Assembly: GCF_000153305.1 (NCBI RefSeq)
Contig: NZ_CH724107.1
Coordinates: forward strand, 74,871 to 138,870
Direction of reading: 5' to 3'
Source of the DNA: Oceanicola granulosus HTCC2516
GTDB lineage: Bacteria; Pseudomonadota; Alphaproteobacteria; Rhodobacterales; Rhodobacteraceae
Length of the DNA stretch: 64,000 nt
Below, one piece after another: positions 18,313 through 27,259 of this stretch. The notes beneath the pieces are model-generated. The model was given only the letters and a program-made list of their open reading frames with translations. It did no database searches and was not told where the DNA came from. Each line of letters begins with the position of its first letter. Within the stretch, counting starts at the first letter, position 1. A program made the translations under genes and the position numbers.

Positions 18313-19497
18313 ATGCTCGACCAGCCCCGCTTCCGGCAGATCCTGCCGCCGGCGCATTACGAGGCCATCCACGCCGGCATCCGCGCCGCGATGGCGCGCG
18401 ACGGGCTGGACCTGCTGCTGCTCGAGGCCAACGACGACATCATCTACACGACCGGCTTCTCGCACTACACGACAGAGCGCCCAGTGGTTTTTGCGATCAC
18501 CGCCGACGACGCCGTCCTGCTGGTGCCCCGGCTCGAGATCACCCACGCGCAGGATCAGGCCATTGCCGCCGACCTGGTTTCATACTTCGAGTTCCCCGGC
18601 GTCACGTCGCCGTTCGAGGCGCTGCGCCCGCGGCTGGGCGAGGTCGCCGGCCGGGTCGGCGTCGCGCCGTCCATGTCGCTGGGCCGCCTCGCGCACCTGC
18701 GCGCGGTGTTCCCGCGCGCCGATATCGGCGCCAGCGGCATCGTCGGCGCGATGCGGCTGATCAAGACGCCCGCCGAGATCGCGCTCCACCGCGAGGCGGG
18801 CCGGATCGCCGACGAGATGGTCGCCGCCGGGGTTGCGCTGATCGACGAGGCGCTGCGGCGCGGGGGCACGCTGCCCTCGGAGATCGAGCTCGAGAGCCAC
18901 GTCTCGCGCCACGCGATGCGCATCATGCACGAGGACCACGCCGACCGGATGCTGGTGCAGGGGATGGCCTCCGGGTTGGTCTATTCCGGCGCGCGCTCGG
19001 CCTTCCCCCACGCGATGCCGACGGGCAACCCGGTCAAGGTCGGCGAAAGCCTCATCCTGTCGCTCGGCTGCCGGGTCGGCGGACGCGCCTCCGAGAGCGA
19101 GCGCACCTTCTTCATCGGCGAGCCCACCGCCGAACAGGCCGGCCACTACGCCATCGCATTCGAGGCGCAACGGCGGGCGACTGCGGCGATGGTCGCGGGC
19201 AACAGCTGCGCCCATGCCGACGCGCAGGGGCTCGACCACATCCGCGCCAACGCGCCCGAGGAATGGTTGCTGCACCGGGTCGGACACGGCATGGGCGTGA
19301 TGTTCCACGAGCCGCCCTGGGTCGAGGCGGGCGACGAGACGGTGCTGGCCGCCGGCATGGTCACGTCGTCGGAGCCTTCCATCACCGTGCCGGGCTTCGC
19401 CGGCTACCGCATCGCCGACACGATCCACGTCACCGAGGCCGGCCCCGACCTGCTCACCCACCACCCGCGCCGCATCGACGACATCGTCATCGGCTGA
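18313..19497 (+). CDS. M24 (pita-bread fold) hydrolase with a degraded metal site
   Basis: 394 residues; creatinase N-domain (1 to about 145) followed by the M24 catalytic domain. The five metal ligands of methionyl/prolyl aminopeptidases (D, D, H, E, E) are mostly changed: Ser250 and Glu261 replace the two Asp, His325 and Glu354 remain, and Ala368 (YRIADTI) replaces the last Glu. A dinuclear metal site is thus unlikely. Creatinase and the ectoine hydrolase EutD/DoeA are known non-metal members of this fold, so a metal-free C-N hydrolase is more likely than Xaa-Pro peptidase. No signal peptide: cytosolic. An aspartoacylase-family gene lies in the same operon. Confidence 0.8.
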   Translation: MLDQPRFRQILPPAHYEAIHAGIRAAMARDGLDLLLLEANDDIIYTTGFSHYTTERPVVFAITADDAVLLVPRLEITHAQDQAIAADLVSYFEFPGVTSPFEALRPRLGEVAGRVGVAPSMSLGRLAHLRAVFPRADIGASGIVGAMRLIKTPAEIALHREAGRIADEMVAAGVALIDEALRRGGTLPSEIELESHVSRHAMRIMHEDHADRMLVQGMASGLVYSGARSAFPHAMPTGNPVKVGESLILSLGCRVGGRASESERTFFIGEPTAEQAGHYAIAFEAQRRATAAMVAGNSCAHADAQGLDHIRANAPEEWLLHRVGHGMGVMFHEPPWVEAGDETVLAAGMVTSSEPSITVPGFAGYRIADTIHVTEAGPDLLTHHPRRIDDIVIG

Positions 19498-19520
19498 CGC
19501 GCGGGACGAGAGACCACACC

Positions 19521-20501
19521 ATGACCGACTACATCATCCGCAGGCTGCTGCTGTTCGTCCCGATGGCGCTGGGCATCATCGTCGTCACCTTCGGGCTGCT
19601 GCTGCTGATCCCGGGCGATCCCGCCGCGGTGCTGCTGGGGCAGGAGGCGACGCCCGAGAACATCGCCTCGCTGCGCGACGCGCTGGGGCTGGACGATCCG
19701 TGGTTCCTGCGGCTCGGCCGCTACATGCTCGAGCTGCTGCAGGGCGACATGGGGGTGTCGATCTTCCAGAACGCGCCGGTCTCCGACATCATCCTCGGCC
19801 GCCTCGGCGCGACGGTGGAGCTGGCGCTCGTGGCGCTGCTGATGTCGACCGTCGTCGGCGTCTTCCTCGGCGTGACGGCGGCGATACGGCAGGGCGGGGT
19901 GGTCGATGCGGTGGCGATGCTGTTGGCGCAGATCGGCATCTCGATGCCGGTCTACTGGCTGGCGCTGTTGCTGATGCTCGGCTTCGCCGTCCAGCTCGGC
20001 TGGCTGCCCGCGATCGGGCGCGGCGAGCCGCTCGTCTCGGCGCTCGGGATGGCGCTGCGCGGCAACCCGGCGCCGCTCTGGGACAGCCTCGCCCACATCG
20101 CGCTGCCGGCGCTGTCGCTGGCGCTGAACTCGGCGGCGATCATCTCGCGGCTGGTGCGCACCTCGATGCTGGAAGTGCTGCGCGAGGACTTCGTGCGCAC
20201 CGCCAAGGCCAAGGGGATGCGGCGCCGCTCGGTGGTCTGGCGCCACGCCCTGCGCAACGCGCTGCTGCCGGTGGTGTCGGTGATCGGCCTGCGCTTCGGC
20301 GCGCTGCTCGGCGGCGCGATCCTGACCGAGACGATCTTCGCCTGGCCGGGGCTGGGCCAGCTCACCATCTCGGCGATCTCCCAGCGCGACATCCCGCTGA
20401 TCCAGGGCATCGTGCTGACCTTCGCCCTGATCTACGCCAGCGTGACCCTGCTGGTGGACCTTCTCTACGCCGCGGTCGATCCGCGCATCCGACTGAGGTA
20501 G
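19521..20501 (+). CDS. Opp/Dpp-type ABC permease (DppB-like), module A
   Basis: A 326-residue inner-membrane permease with about six membrane segments. It has the OppB/DppB N-terminus (IIRRLLLFVPMALGIIVVTF, then IPGDPA) and the coupling loop ending in REDFVRTAKAKGMRR...HALRNALLP. The ATG at 19521 follows the hydrolase gene by 23 bases. It pairs with the permease starting 5 bases after its stop. Confidence 0.92.
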   Translation: MTDYIIRRLLLFVPMALGIIVVTFGLLLLIPGDPAAVLLGQEATPENIASLRDALGLDDPWFLRLGRYMLELLQGDMGVSIFQNAPVSDIILGRLGATVELALVALLMSTVVGVFLGVTAAIRQGGVVDAVAMLLAQIGISMPVYWLALLLMLGFAVQLGWLPAIGRGEPLVSALGMALRGNPAPLWDSLAHIALPALSLALNSAAIISRLVRTSMLEVLREDFVRTAKAKGMRRRSVVWRHALRNALLPVVSVIGLRFGALLGGAILTETIFAWPGLGQLTISAISQRDIPLIQGIVLTFALIYASVTLLVDLLYAAVDPRIRLR

Positions 20502-20506
20502 GCGCC

Positions 20507-21400
20507 ATGACCGACGCGACCGAGCCCGCCATCCCCGCCGAAGGCCCCCGCCGCGCCCGCCGGGTGCGGCTGCCCAAGCCGCTGCGCAACGCCTCGCTGC
20601 TGATCGGCGCGGCGATCACCCTGACGATCTGCCTGCTGGCGATCTTCGCGCCGCTGGTGGCGACCCACGACCTGACCCAGATGGACATGGCCAACCGCTT
20701 CTCCGGCCCCTCCGCGGCGCATTGGCTCGGCACCGACAATTTCGGCCGCGACCTCTGGAGCCGGCTGGTGGCGGGGGCGCGGATCTCGCTCTCCATCGCG
20801 CTGATCGCGGTCACCGCCTCGGCGATCATCGGCACCGTGGTCGGGCTCGTCTCGGGCTATTTCGGCGGCTGGGTCGACCTGCTCCTGATGCGGATCACCG
20901 ACATCTTCCTCGGCTTCCCGCCGCTGGTGCTGGTGCTGGCGATCGTCGCGGTCATGGGGCCCGGGCTGGTCAACGTGGCGCTGTCGCTGATCGTGGTGAG
21001 CTGGACCGAATACGCCCGCGTCGTGCGCTCCACCACTCTGTCGCTGCGCGAGCAGAACTACGTCCAGGCCGCCCGCGCGCTCGGCGCCTCCTGGCCGCGG
21101 ATCCTGTTTCGCGAGATCCTGCCGAACTCTTTCGGGCCGATCATCGTGCTCGCCTCGCTCGGCCTCGGCACCGCGATCATCTGGGAGAGCGCGCTGAGCT
21201 TCCTCGGCTTCGGCCTGCCGCCGCCGGCGCCGACCTGGGGCTGGTCGCTGTCCTACGGCACCCGCTTCATCCGCGACGAGCCGTGGATGTCGATCATCTC
21301 CGGCGCCGCGATCATGGTCACGGTGCTCGGCTTCAACCTGCTGGGAGACGGGCTGCGCGACGTGCTCGACCCCCGCCGACAGACCCGCGGCGGCGCCTGA
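20507..21400 (+). CDS. Opp/Dpp-type ABC permease (DppC-like), module A
   Basis: A 297-residue permease partner. The DppC pattern is clear: one N-terminal membrane helix after a basic cytosolic tail, [28 protein letters not shown], and the coupling loop NYVQAARALGASWPRIL with ILPNSFGPII. The conserved SFLGFGLPPPAPTWG segment is present. It forms the membrane channel with the upstream DppB-like protein. Confidence 0.92.
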   Translation: MTDATEPAIPAEGPRRARRVRLPKPLRNASLLIGAAITLTICLLAIFAPLVATHDLTQMDMANRFSGPSAAHWLGTDNFGRDLWSRLVAGARISLSIALIAVTASAIIGTVVGLVSGYFGGWVDLLLMRITDIFLGFPPLVLVLAIVAVMGPGLVNVALSLIVVSWTEYARVVRSTTLSLREQNYVQAARALGASWPRILFREILPNSFGPIIVLASLGLGTAIIWESALSFLGFGLPPPAPTWGWSLSYGTRFIRDEPWMSIISGAAIMVTVLGFNLLGDGLRDVLDPRRQTRGGA

Positions 21401-21439
21401 GCGCGCCTGCCCCCAAAGAGACAAGACTAGGAGGACCAC

Positions 21440-22381
21440 ATGGTCAAAGACATCATCCGCCACACGCCGCAGTTCACCACGCTCGCCGACGGCAGCGCCG
21501 CGCTGCTGCACATGACCGACCTGGTGGGCGAGGAGGACGGGCCGCTGGTGGGCATCTCGGCCTCGATCCACGGCAACGAGAATTGCGGCAGCCAGACCAT
21601 CGTCGACCTCTACCACCTGCTCAAGGAGCAGCGGATCAAGGGCACGATCCGGCTGCTGCCGGTGGCCAACCCCTCGGCGATGCGCGTCAACGCCCGGTTC
21701 TCGCCGATCGATCACCTCGACCTCAACCGCCAGTTCCCGGGCGACCCGAACGGCACCTATTCCCAGCAGCTCGCCGCCGCCCTGACCGAGCACTTCCTGG
21801 GCAAGATCGACATCCACATCGACCTGCATTCCGGCACCGACCGGCCGACCGTGGACTACATGTACCTGCTCAACGACGAGGGGCTCAGCCGCGCCTTCGG
21901 TTCCAAGCTGCTCTACCGCCCCGACGACGGCAAGCAGGGCACCAAGTTCGGCGGCACCACCAAGGACGTCACCATGCCCCGCGACGTCTCCGCCGCGGTG
22001 ATCGAGCTCGGCGGCGGCATCGTCGACCAGACCCCCTACATCGAGCGGATCAAGGCCGGCGTGCTCAACATGCTGCGCCACAAGGGCGTGATCGAGGGCG
22101 AGGAGACCGCACCGCCGGCGCAGGTCGTGGTCAACGAAATCGCCGGCATCCGCCCCACCAAGGGCGGCTGGATCGAGCCGCTGTCGCCGCCGCTCGGCGA
22201 GACCATGAAGAAGGGCGACCCGCTGTTCCGCGTCGTCAGCCCCTACACCTTCGAGGTGCTCGAGGAGGCGACCTGTCCCTTCGACGAGGGAATCATGATC
22301 ATGGGCCACCTGACCCGCAACATCGTCGAGGCCGGCGATTACGGCTGGATGGTCGGCAACATGGAGGGGGCCACCGCGTGA
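21440..22381 (+). CDS. Succinylglutamate desuccinylase/aspartoacylase-family deacylase
   Basis: A 313-residue zinc-dependent M14-like deacylase that removes an acyl group from an N-acyl amino acid or similar amide. The ligands are His44 and Glu47 (HGNE) and His130 (DLHSG); the substrate loop is LNRQFPG (95-101); Glu189 (VIELGGG) fits the catalytic base. The C-terminal part is a beta barrel (GGWIEPL, KKGDPLF). AGGAGG at about 21431 marks the start. EutE/DoeB, which follows the M24-fold ectoine hydrolase in ectoine degradation, belongs to this family. The actual substrate is unknown. Confidence 0.85.
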   Translation: MVKDIIRHTPQFTTLADGSAALLHMTDLVGEEDGPLVGISASIHGNENCGSQTIVDLYHLLKEQRIKGTIRLLPVANPSAMRVNARFSPIDHLDLNRQFPGDPNGTYSQQLAAALTEHFLGKIDIHIDLHSGTDRPTVDYMYLLNDEGLSRAFGSKLLYRPDDGKQGTKFGGTTKDVTMPRDVSAAVIELGGGIVDQTPYIERIKAGVLNMLRHKGVIEGEETAPPAQVVVNEIAGIRPTKGGWIEPLSPPLGETMKKGDPLFRVVSPYTFEVLEEATCPFDEGIMIMGHLTRNIVEAGDYGWMVGNMEGATA

Positions 22382-23388
22382 GCGCGCCAGCGGTCAGCCA
22401 GGCGCCGGCCGACGCCCCCGCGCTCGACGTGCGGGGCGTCACCGTGCGCATCACCACCGACGACGGCGGCTTCAACGTGGTCGAGGACATCTCGCTGGCG
22501 GTCGCGCCGGGCGAGACGCTCTGCATCGTCGGCGAGTCGGGCTGCGGCAAGTCGATGACCGCGCTGTCGCTGCTGCGCCTGCTCCCCGACGGGGCGCGGG
22601 TGGCGGAGGGCGCGATCCGGGTCGGCGACACCGACCTCCTGGCGCTCAGCGAGCGGCAGGCCGAGGACATCCGCGGCGACCGCATCGCGATGATCTTCCA
22701 GGAGCCGCTGACCGCGCTGAACCCGGTGATGAAGGTCGGCGCGCAGATCGCCGAGACCCTCGCCCGCCACCGCGGCCTCGGCCGCAAGGCGGCCTGGGCG
22801 GCGGCGGTCGCGGCGCTCAAGGGCGTGCAGATGCCCGACGCCGAGCGCCGCGCCCAGCAATATCCCCACGAGCTCTCGGGCGGCATGCGCCAGCGGGCGA
22901 TGATCGCCCTGGCGCTCGCCTGCGACCCGTCCGTGATCGTCGCCGACGAGCCGACCACCGCGCTCGACGTCACCGTGCAGGCGCAGATCCTCGGGCTCTT
23001 GCGCGACCTGCAGCGCCGGCACGGCACCGCGGTGGTGGTGATCACCCACGACCTCGCCGTGGTCGCCGAGACCGCCGACCGGGTGATCGTGATGTATGCC
23101 GGCCGCCGGGTCGAGGAGGCGACAATCACCGACCTCTTCGACAGCCCGCTGCACCCCTATACCCGCGGCCTGATGGGCGCGATCCCCAAGGGCCGGGCCG
23201 AGGGCGGCGACGGCCGGCTCACCGACATCCCCGGCACCGTGCCGGCGCTCTGGAACCTGCCGCGGGGCTGTGCCTTCGCCCCGCGCTGCCCGCTCGCCAT
23301 CGACAAGTGCCGCGCCGAGCGGCCGCCGCTCGAGGACCACCGCCCCGGCCACCGCGCCGCCTGCTGGAGGGTAGACGATGCCGCTTGA
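22378..23388 (+). CDS. Opp/Dpp-type ABC ATPase (DppD-like), module A
   Basis: A 336-residue ATPase: Walker [12 protein letters not shown]-loop IFQEPLTALNP, signature [15 protein letters not shown], Walker [13 protein letters not shown], and the H-loop VITHDLAVV. The C-terminal Cys-rich oligopeptide-transporter extension (GCAFAPRCPLAIDKC) binds an Fe-S cluster in some relatives. It starts at GTG 22378, overlapping the deacylase stop by 4 bases, so translation is coupled. Confidence 0.92.
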   Translation: MSAPAVSQAPADAPALDVRGVTVRITTDDGGFNVVEDISLAVAPGETLCIVGESGCGKSMTALSLLRLLPDGARVAEGAIRVGDTDLLALSERQAEDIRGDRIAMIFQEPLTALNPVMKVGAQIAETLARHRGLGRKAAWAAAVAALKGVQMPDAERRAQQYPHELSGGMRQRAMIALALACDPSVIVADEPTTALDVTVQAQILGLLRDLQRRHGTAVVVITHDLAVVAETADRVIVMYAGRRVEEATITDLFDSPLHPYTRGLMGAIPKGRAEGGDGRLTDIPGTVPALWNLPRGCAFAPRCPLAIDKCRAERPPLEDHRPGHRAACWRVDDAA

Positions 23389-24358
23389 TACGCCCGCCGC
23401 GCCGCTCCTTTCGGTGCGCGACCTCAAGGTGCACTTCCCGATCCGCCAGGGCGTGTTCCAGCGCCAGGTCGGCACGGTGCGCGCCGTCGACGGGGTCAGC
23501 TTCGACATCGGCCGCGCCGAGACCGTCGGCCTCGTCGGCGAATCCGGCTGCGGCAAGTCCACCACCGGCCTGGCGCTCGCCGGGCTGGTCGAGGCCAGCG
23601 CCGGCGAGGTCACCTTCGACGGCAAGCGCGTCGGCACCGAGCGCGGCGCGAGCCTGCAGCGCTACCGCCAGCGGATGCAGATCGTGTTCCAGGACCCGTT
23701 CTCCTCGCTCAACCCGCGCCAGCGGGTCCGCGACATCCTGCGCGCGCCGCTCGACATCCACGGCATCGGCAAGGCCAGCGAGCGCCCCGCGAAGGTGCTC
23801 GAGATGATGGCCCGGGTCGGGCTGCGCCCCGACCAGGCGGCGAACTACCCGCACCAGTTCTCCGGCGGCCAGCGCCAGCGCATCGGCATCGCCCGGGCGC
23901 TGATGCTGAACCCCGACGTGATCGTCTGCGACGAGCCCGTCTCCGCCCTCGACGTCAGCGTGCAGGCGCAGATCCTCAACCTGCTCAACGATTTGCAGGC
24001 CGAGCTCGGGGTGTCGTTCCTGTTCATCAGCCACGACCTCGGCGTGGTCGAGCACATCAGCCGCAAGGTCGCGGTGATGTACCTGGGTAAGATCGTCGAG
24101 ATGGCCGAGCGCGACGCGCTCTTCGCCAACCCGACGCATCCCTATACCGAGCTGCTGCTGTCTTCGACGCCCTCGCTCGACCCGCGCAACCGCCACGACT
24201 TCGCCGCCAGCTCCGAGGACGTCCCCTCGGCCACCTCCAAGCCCTCGGGCTGCGCCTTCCGCACCCGCTGCCCCCTCGCCACCGCCGAGTGCGCCGAAAT
24301 CGAGCCGCCGCTGACGCCGCGCGCGGACGGCCGCACCGTCGCCTGCCACCACAGATGA
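23378..24358 (+). CDS. Opp/Dpp-type ABC ATPase (DppF-like), module A
   Basis: A 326-residue ATPase: Walker [13 protein letters not shown]-loop VFQDPFSSLNPRQ, signature FSGGQRQRIGIARAL, Walker B VIVCDEPVSALDVS and H-loop FISHDLGVV. It has the C-terminal GCAFRTRCPLATAEC extension. It overlaps the DppD-like gene by 11 bases and completes a five-part importer with the genes at 16707, 19521, 20507 and 22378. Confidence 0.92.
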   Translation: MPLDTPAAPLLSVRDLKVHFPIRQGVFQRQVGTVRAVDGVSFDIGRAETVGLVGESGCGKSTTGLALAGLVEASAGEVTFDGKRVGTERGASLQRYRQRMQIVFQDPFSSLNPRQRVRDILRAPLDIHGIGKASERPAKVLEMMARVGLRPDQAANYPHQFSGGQRQRIGIARALMLNPDVIVCDEPVSALDVSVQAQILNLLNDLQAELGVSFLFISHDLGVVEHISRKVAVMYLGKIVEMAERDALFANPTHPYTELLLSSTPSLDPRNRHDFAASSEDVPSATSKPSGCAFRTRCPLATAECAEIEPPLTPRADGRTVACHHR

Positions 24359-24404
24359 GACCCCGCGGTCGACCCGCTCTTCCTCGCGCCCCTCAGGAGT
24401 ACCA

Positions 24405-25568
24405 ATGACCATCGGAACCGACCTCGCCGAGCTGACCGCCGGCATCGACGCGCTCTACCGCGCGCAGCTGACGGAGCAGTCCACGCTCAACGCCGAGGGG
24501 CTGATCCCGGTCGCCGTCGCCGAGGTCGCGCCGCGCCCGCTGCGTGACTGGTCCGAGGCCCACGACGCCATCGCGGCATTGCTCGCGCGGGTGCCCGCCG
24601 AGGCCGAGGAGGCCGGCCGGGTCGGCTGGCTCACCGAGATGACGCAGTCGCTCGCCTCGCTGGCGCGCATGTTCGCCGGCGAGCGGATCGGCTTCGCCGA
24701 GCGCCTGCGCGACCAGCTCCGCGTCGCGCCCGAGCCGATCCCGCAGGCCATCCTCGACGGCTACCGCACCGAGCTCGCCGACGCCCTCGACGCGCTCGGC
24801 TACCGCTCCGGAGACCTCGCTGAGGATGTGCGCCGCTGGGAGGACGACACCACCGTGCCCGAGGCCGAGGTGATCGCCCGGCTCGCGGCGATCCAGCGCG
24901 AGGCGCAGGCCCGCTCGCGCCGGCTCGTGGTCGACATCGGCGACGACTGGACCGAGCCCGCAGGCGTCCACGACAAGCCCTATTCTGCCTATTGCGACTA
25001 TCCCGGCCGCCATGTCTGGCTCAACCTCGAGTTCCGCTACACCGAGGCCGATCTCAAGCACCTCGCCACCCACGAGGCGTTCCCCGGCCACCTCGTCCAC
25101 CTCGCCCGGCGCGAGGCGCTGGTGGCGGCCGGGGAGATGCCGCTCGACGGGGCGCAGGTGGTGACGAACTCCGCCTCGAGCCCGCTGTTCGAGGGGATCG
25201 CCGACAATGGCATCGCTCTGCTCGACTGGATCGACGGGCCGCAGGACATCGCCGGTCTCGCGCTCCAGCGCACCCGCAGCGCGCTCCGGTGCAACGCGGC
25301 GTGGATGGTCTTCGAGGAGGGCAAGAGCATCGAGGAGGCCGCGCGGGCCGTGGCGGGGCCGTCGTTCATGGACGTTCACCCGATGACCCGGCGGCTCGCC
25401 TTCTTGTCGCACGAGCTGCGCGCCCCGTTCCTGTTCGCCTACTGGTGCGGCGACGACGCCGTGCGCCGCTTCCTCGACGCCACCCGCGACTGGGAGCGCC
25501 CGCGCGTCGTGCGCACCCTCTATGACGAGATGCACACCCCCACGACGCTGGCCGCCGCCGCGGCCTGA
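24405..25568 (+). CDS. DUF885-like putative metallopeptidase with intact HExxPGH
   Basis: 387 residues, no signal peptide. The metal/catalytic motif HEAFPGH lies at 223-229 with a later Glu in LFEGIADNG, matching the HEaxPGHhxQ...EGW pattern of DUF885 proteins, a zincin-like family. It is shorter than typical DUF885 proteins (550-600 residues). The closest relative in the window is the protein at 42392, which shares RLWEDDxxVP and a collinear layout but has lost the Glu. As the last gene of the importer operon it is a likely cytosolic peptidase for the imported compound. Activity is inferred, not shown for this subfamily. Confidence 0.65.
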   Translation: MTIGTDLAELTAGIDALYRAQLTEQSTLNAEGLIPVAVAEVAPRPLRDWSEAHDAIAALLARVPAEAEEAGRVGWLTEMTQSLASLARMFAGERIGFAERLRDQLRVAPEPIPQAILDGYRTELADALDALGYRSGDLAEDVRRWEDDTTVPEAEVIARLAAIQREAQARSRRLVVDIGDDWTEPAGVHDKPYSAYCDYPGRHVWLNLEFRYTEADLKHLATHEAFPGHLVHLARREALVAAGEMPLDGAQVVTNSASSPLFEGIADNGIALLDWIDGPQDIAGLALQRTRSALRCNAAWMVFEEGKSIEEAARAVAGPSFMDVHPMTRRLAFLSHELRAPFLFAYWCGDDAVRRFLDATRDWERPRVVRTLYDEMHTPTTLAAAAA

Positions 25569-25580
25569 CCCTGCCGGCCG

Positions 25581-27146
25581 TCAGCCGAGGCAGGCCTCGA
25601 TCAGGAACGGACCGCCCTGGCGGAACGACTGGCGCAGCAGGTCGCCGAGCTGACCGGCGGTCGCGGCCCTCGCGGCCTCGACCCCGTGGCCGCGGGCGAG
25701 GGCGCACCAGTCGAGGGCAGGGTCGTCGAGGCTCATCATCCGGGCGGCGGCGTCGCCGTAATTCTCGAGCCCGACATTGGCCATCTCGCCCTTCAGGATC
25801 GCGTAGCTGCGGTTGGAGAAGATCACCGTCGTCACGTCGAGCCGCTCGCGGGCCTGGGTCCAGAGGGCCTGCAGCGAGTACATGGCGCTGCCGTCGGCCT
25901 GCAGCGTCACGACGCGGCGGCCGGGGCAGGCGACGGCGGCACCGGCGGAGAGGGGCAGGCCAATGCCGATGGAGCCGCCGGTAAGCTGGAGGTAGTCGTG
26001 GCGCGGCCCGGCCATGCTCTCGGCGAAGAAGGCGCGGCCGGAGGTGACGGATTCGTCGACGACGACGGCGTCCTCGGGCAGGTGCCGCGCGACGAGGCCG
26101 GCGGCGATGTCGGGGGTGAGGGGCGCGTCGTCGGGGGGTGGCTCGGGCGCGGGCGCGGCGGCGGGGACGTCGCCGAGGGCAAGACGCTCGGCCAGCGCCT
26201 CGAGGGCGGGCAGCGCTTCGCTGCCGGGATCGACGAGCGGCACGATCTCGCAGCCCTCGGGGTAGAGCAGGCCGGGCTTGCCGGGATAGGCGAAGAAGGC
26301 GACGGGGCGCTCGGCGCCGATCAGCACGATGCGCTCGTATCTGGGCAGCACCTCCGTGGAGAGCGCGACGGGGTAGGGCAGCTTCGCGATGGGCGCGCGT
26401 CCCGTGCCGCGCTCGATGCGGGCGTTGAAGGTCTCGGCGAGGACGCCGGCGCCGGTGGCGGCGGCGAGGCGCTGGGCGAGCAGGGCGGGGGCCGCGCGCA
26501 GGGCGCGACCGCCGAGCAGCAGCAGGGTGCCCGGCCCGGCGGCGATGGCGCGGGCGGCGGCGGCGAGGCGGTCTCCGGCGGGCGCGTCGGCGGCGGGCGG
26601 TGCGGCGGCGGGAAGCGGGCCGCCGGGCGCGGGCGACCAGGCGACGTCGGCGGGCAGCACCAGCGTCGCGATGCCGGGCGTGTCGCGCGCGGCGGCCACC
26701 GCCTCGGCGGCATCGTGGCCGACGTCGCCGCCGGGCACGGCGCGGCGCACCCAGTTCGACATCGGCGCGGCGAGGCTGTCGATGTCGCTCGCGAGCGGCG
26801 GGTCGAGGGCGAGGTGGTCGGTCGCGTGCTCGCCGACCACGTTGACCAGCGGCGTGCGGGCGCGGCGGGCGTTGTGCAGGTTGGACAGCCCGTTGGCGAG
26901 GCCGGGGCCGAGATGCAGCAGCGTCGCCGCGGGCCTGTCGGCCATGCGGCCATAGCCGTCGGCCGCGCCGGTGACGACGCCTTCGGCCAGCCCGAGGATG
27001 CAGCGCATCCGGGGCCGGGCGTCGAGCGCGCCGACGAAATGCATCTCGGAGGTGCCGGGGTTGGCGAAGCAGGTATCGACGCCGCTCTCGAGCAGCGCGT
27101 CGCAGAGACGCTGCGCGCCGTTGGCGGAATTGTCGGTGGACGACAT
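25581..27146 (-). CDS. Acetolactate-synthase-like thiamine-diphosphate enzyme
   Basis: 521 residues with three TPP-enzyme domains. The N-terminal pyrimidine-binding domain has the catalytic Glu in GLAEGVVTGAADGYGRM; the centre is a degenerate nucleotide fold; the C-terminal PP domain has QADGSAMYSLQALWTQARE and SNRSYAIL. The usual GDG...NN metal-binding motif appears as ADG...SN. It resembles the 515-residue group annotated as acetolactate synthase large subunit or benzoylformate-decarboxylase-like, so a 2-ketoacid decarboxylase or ligase is likely. No regulatory small subunit is nearby. ATG 27146 is favoured over 27185 by the GGTGAG ahead of it. It converges on module A and diverges from the acylase gene. 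Confidence 0.82.
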   Translation of the reverse strand: MSSTDNSANGAQRLCDALLESGVDTCFANPGTSEMHFVGALDARPRMRCILGLAEGVVTGAADGYGRMADRPAATLLHLGPGLANGLSNLHNARRARTPLVNVVGEHATDHLALDPPLASDIDSLAAPMSNWVRRAVPGGDVGHDAAEAVAAARDTPGIATLVLPADVAWSPAPGGPLPAAAPPAADAPAGDRLAAAARAIAAGPGTLLLLGGRALRAAPALLAQRLAAATGAGVLAETFNARIERGTGRAPIAKLPYPVALSTEVLPRYERIVLIGAERPVAFFAYPGKPGLLYPEGCEIVPLVDPGSEALPALEALAERLALGDVPAAAPAPEPPPDDAPLTPDIAAGLVARHLPEDAVVVDESVTSGRAFFAESMAGPRHDYLQLTGGSIGIGLPLSAGAAVACPGRRVVTLQADGSAMYSLQALWTQARERLDVTTVIFSNRSYAILKGEMANVGLENYGDAAARMMSLDDPALDWCALARGHGVEAARAATAGQLGDLLRQSFRQGGPFLIEACLG

Positions 27147-27174
27147 GAAGCTCACCCTGTTACTTTCGATCCTG

Positions 27175-27195
27175 TCGTATTGCATAGCAATTCGA
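27175..27195. promoter_or_regulatory. Palindromic operator candidate between the TPP enzyme and acylase genes
   Basis: A 21-bp palindrome with one mismatched pair: TCGTATTGC, centre ATA, then GCAATTCGA. It is AT-rich and sits in the divergent gap 27147-27259. It shares TCGTAT and a following TAG with the palindrome at 30487, so the local IclR protein may bind both. Confidence 0.5.
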
Positions 27196-27259
27196 CGCGG
27201 TTGTAAATGATCCGGATGCGGCGCGGTGGCCCGGTCCGGTGCGGCGGTCGGAGCAGGTC

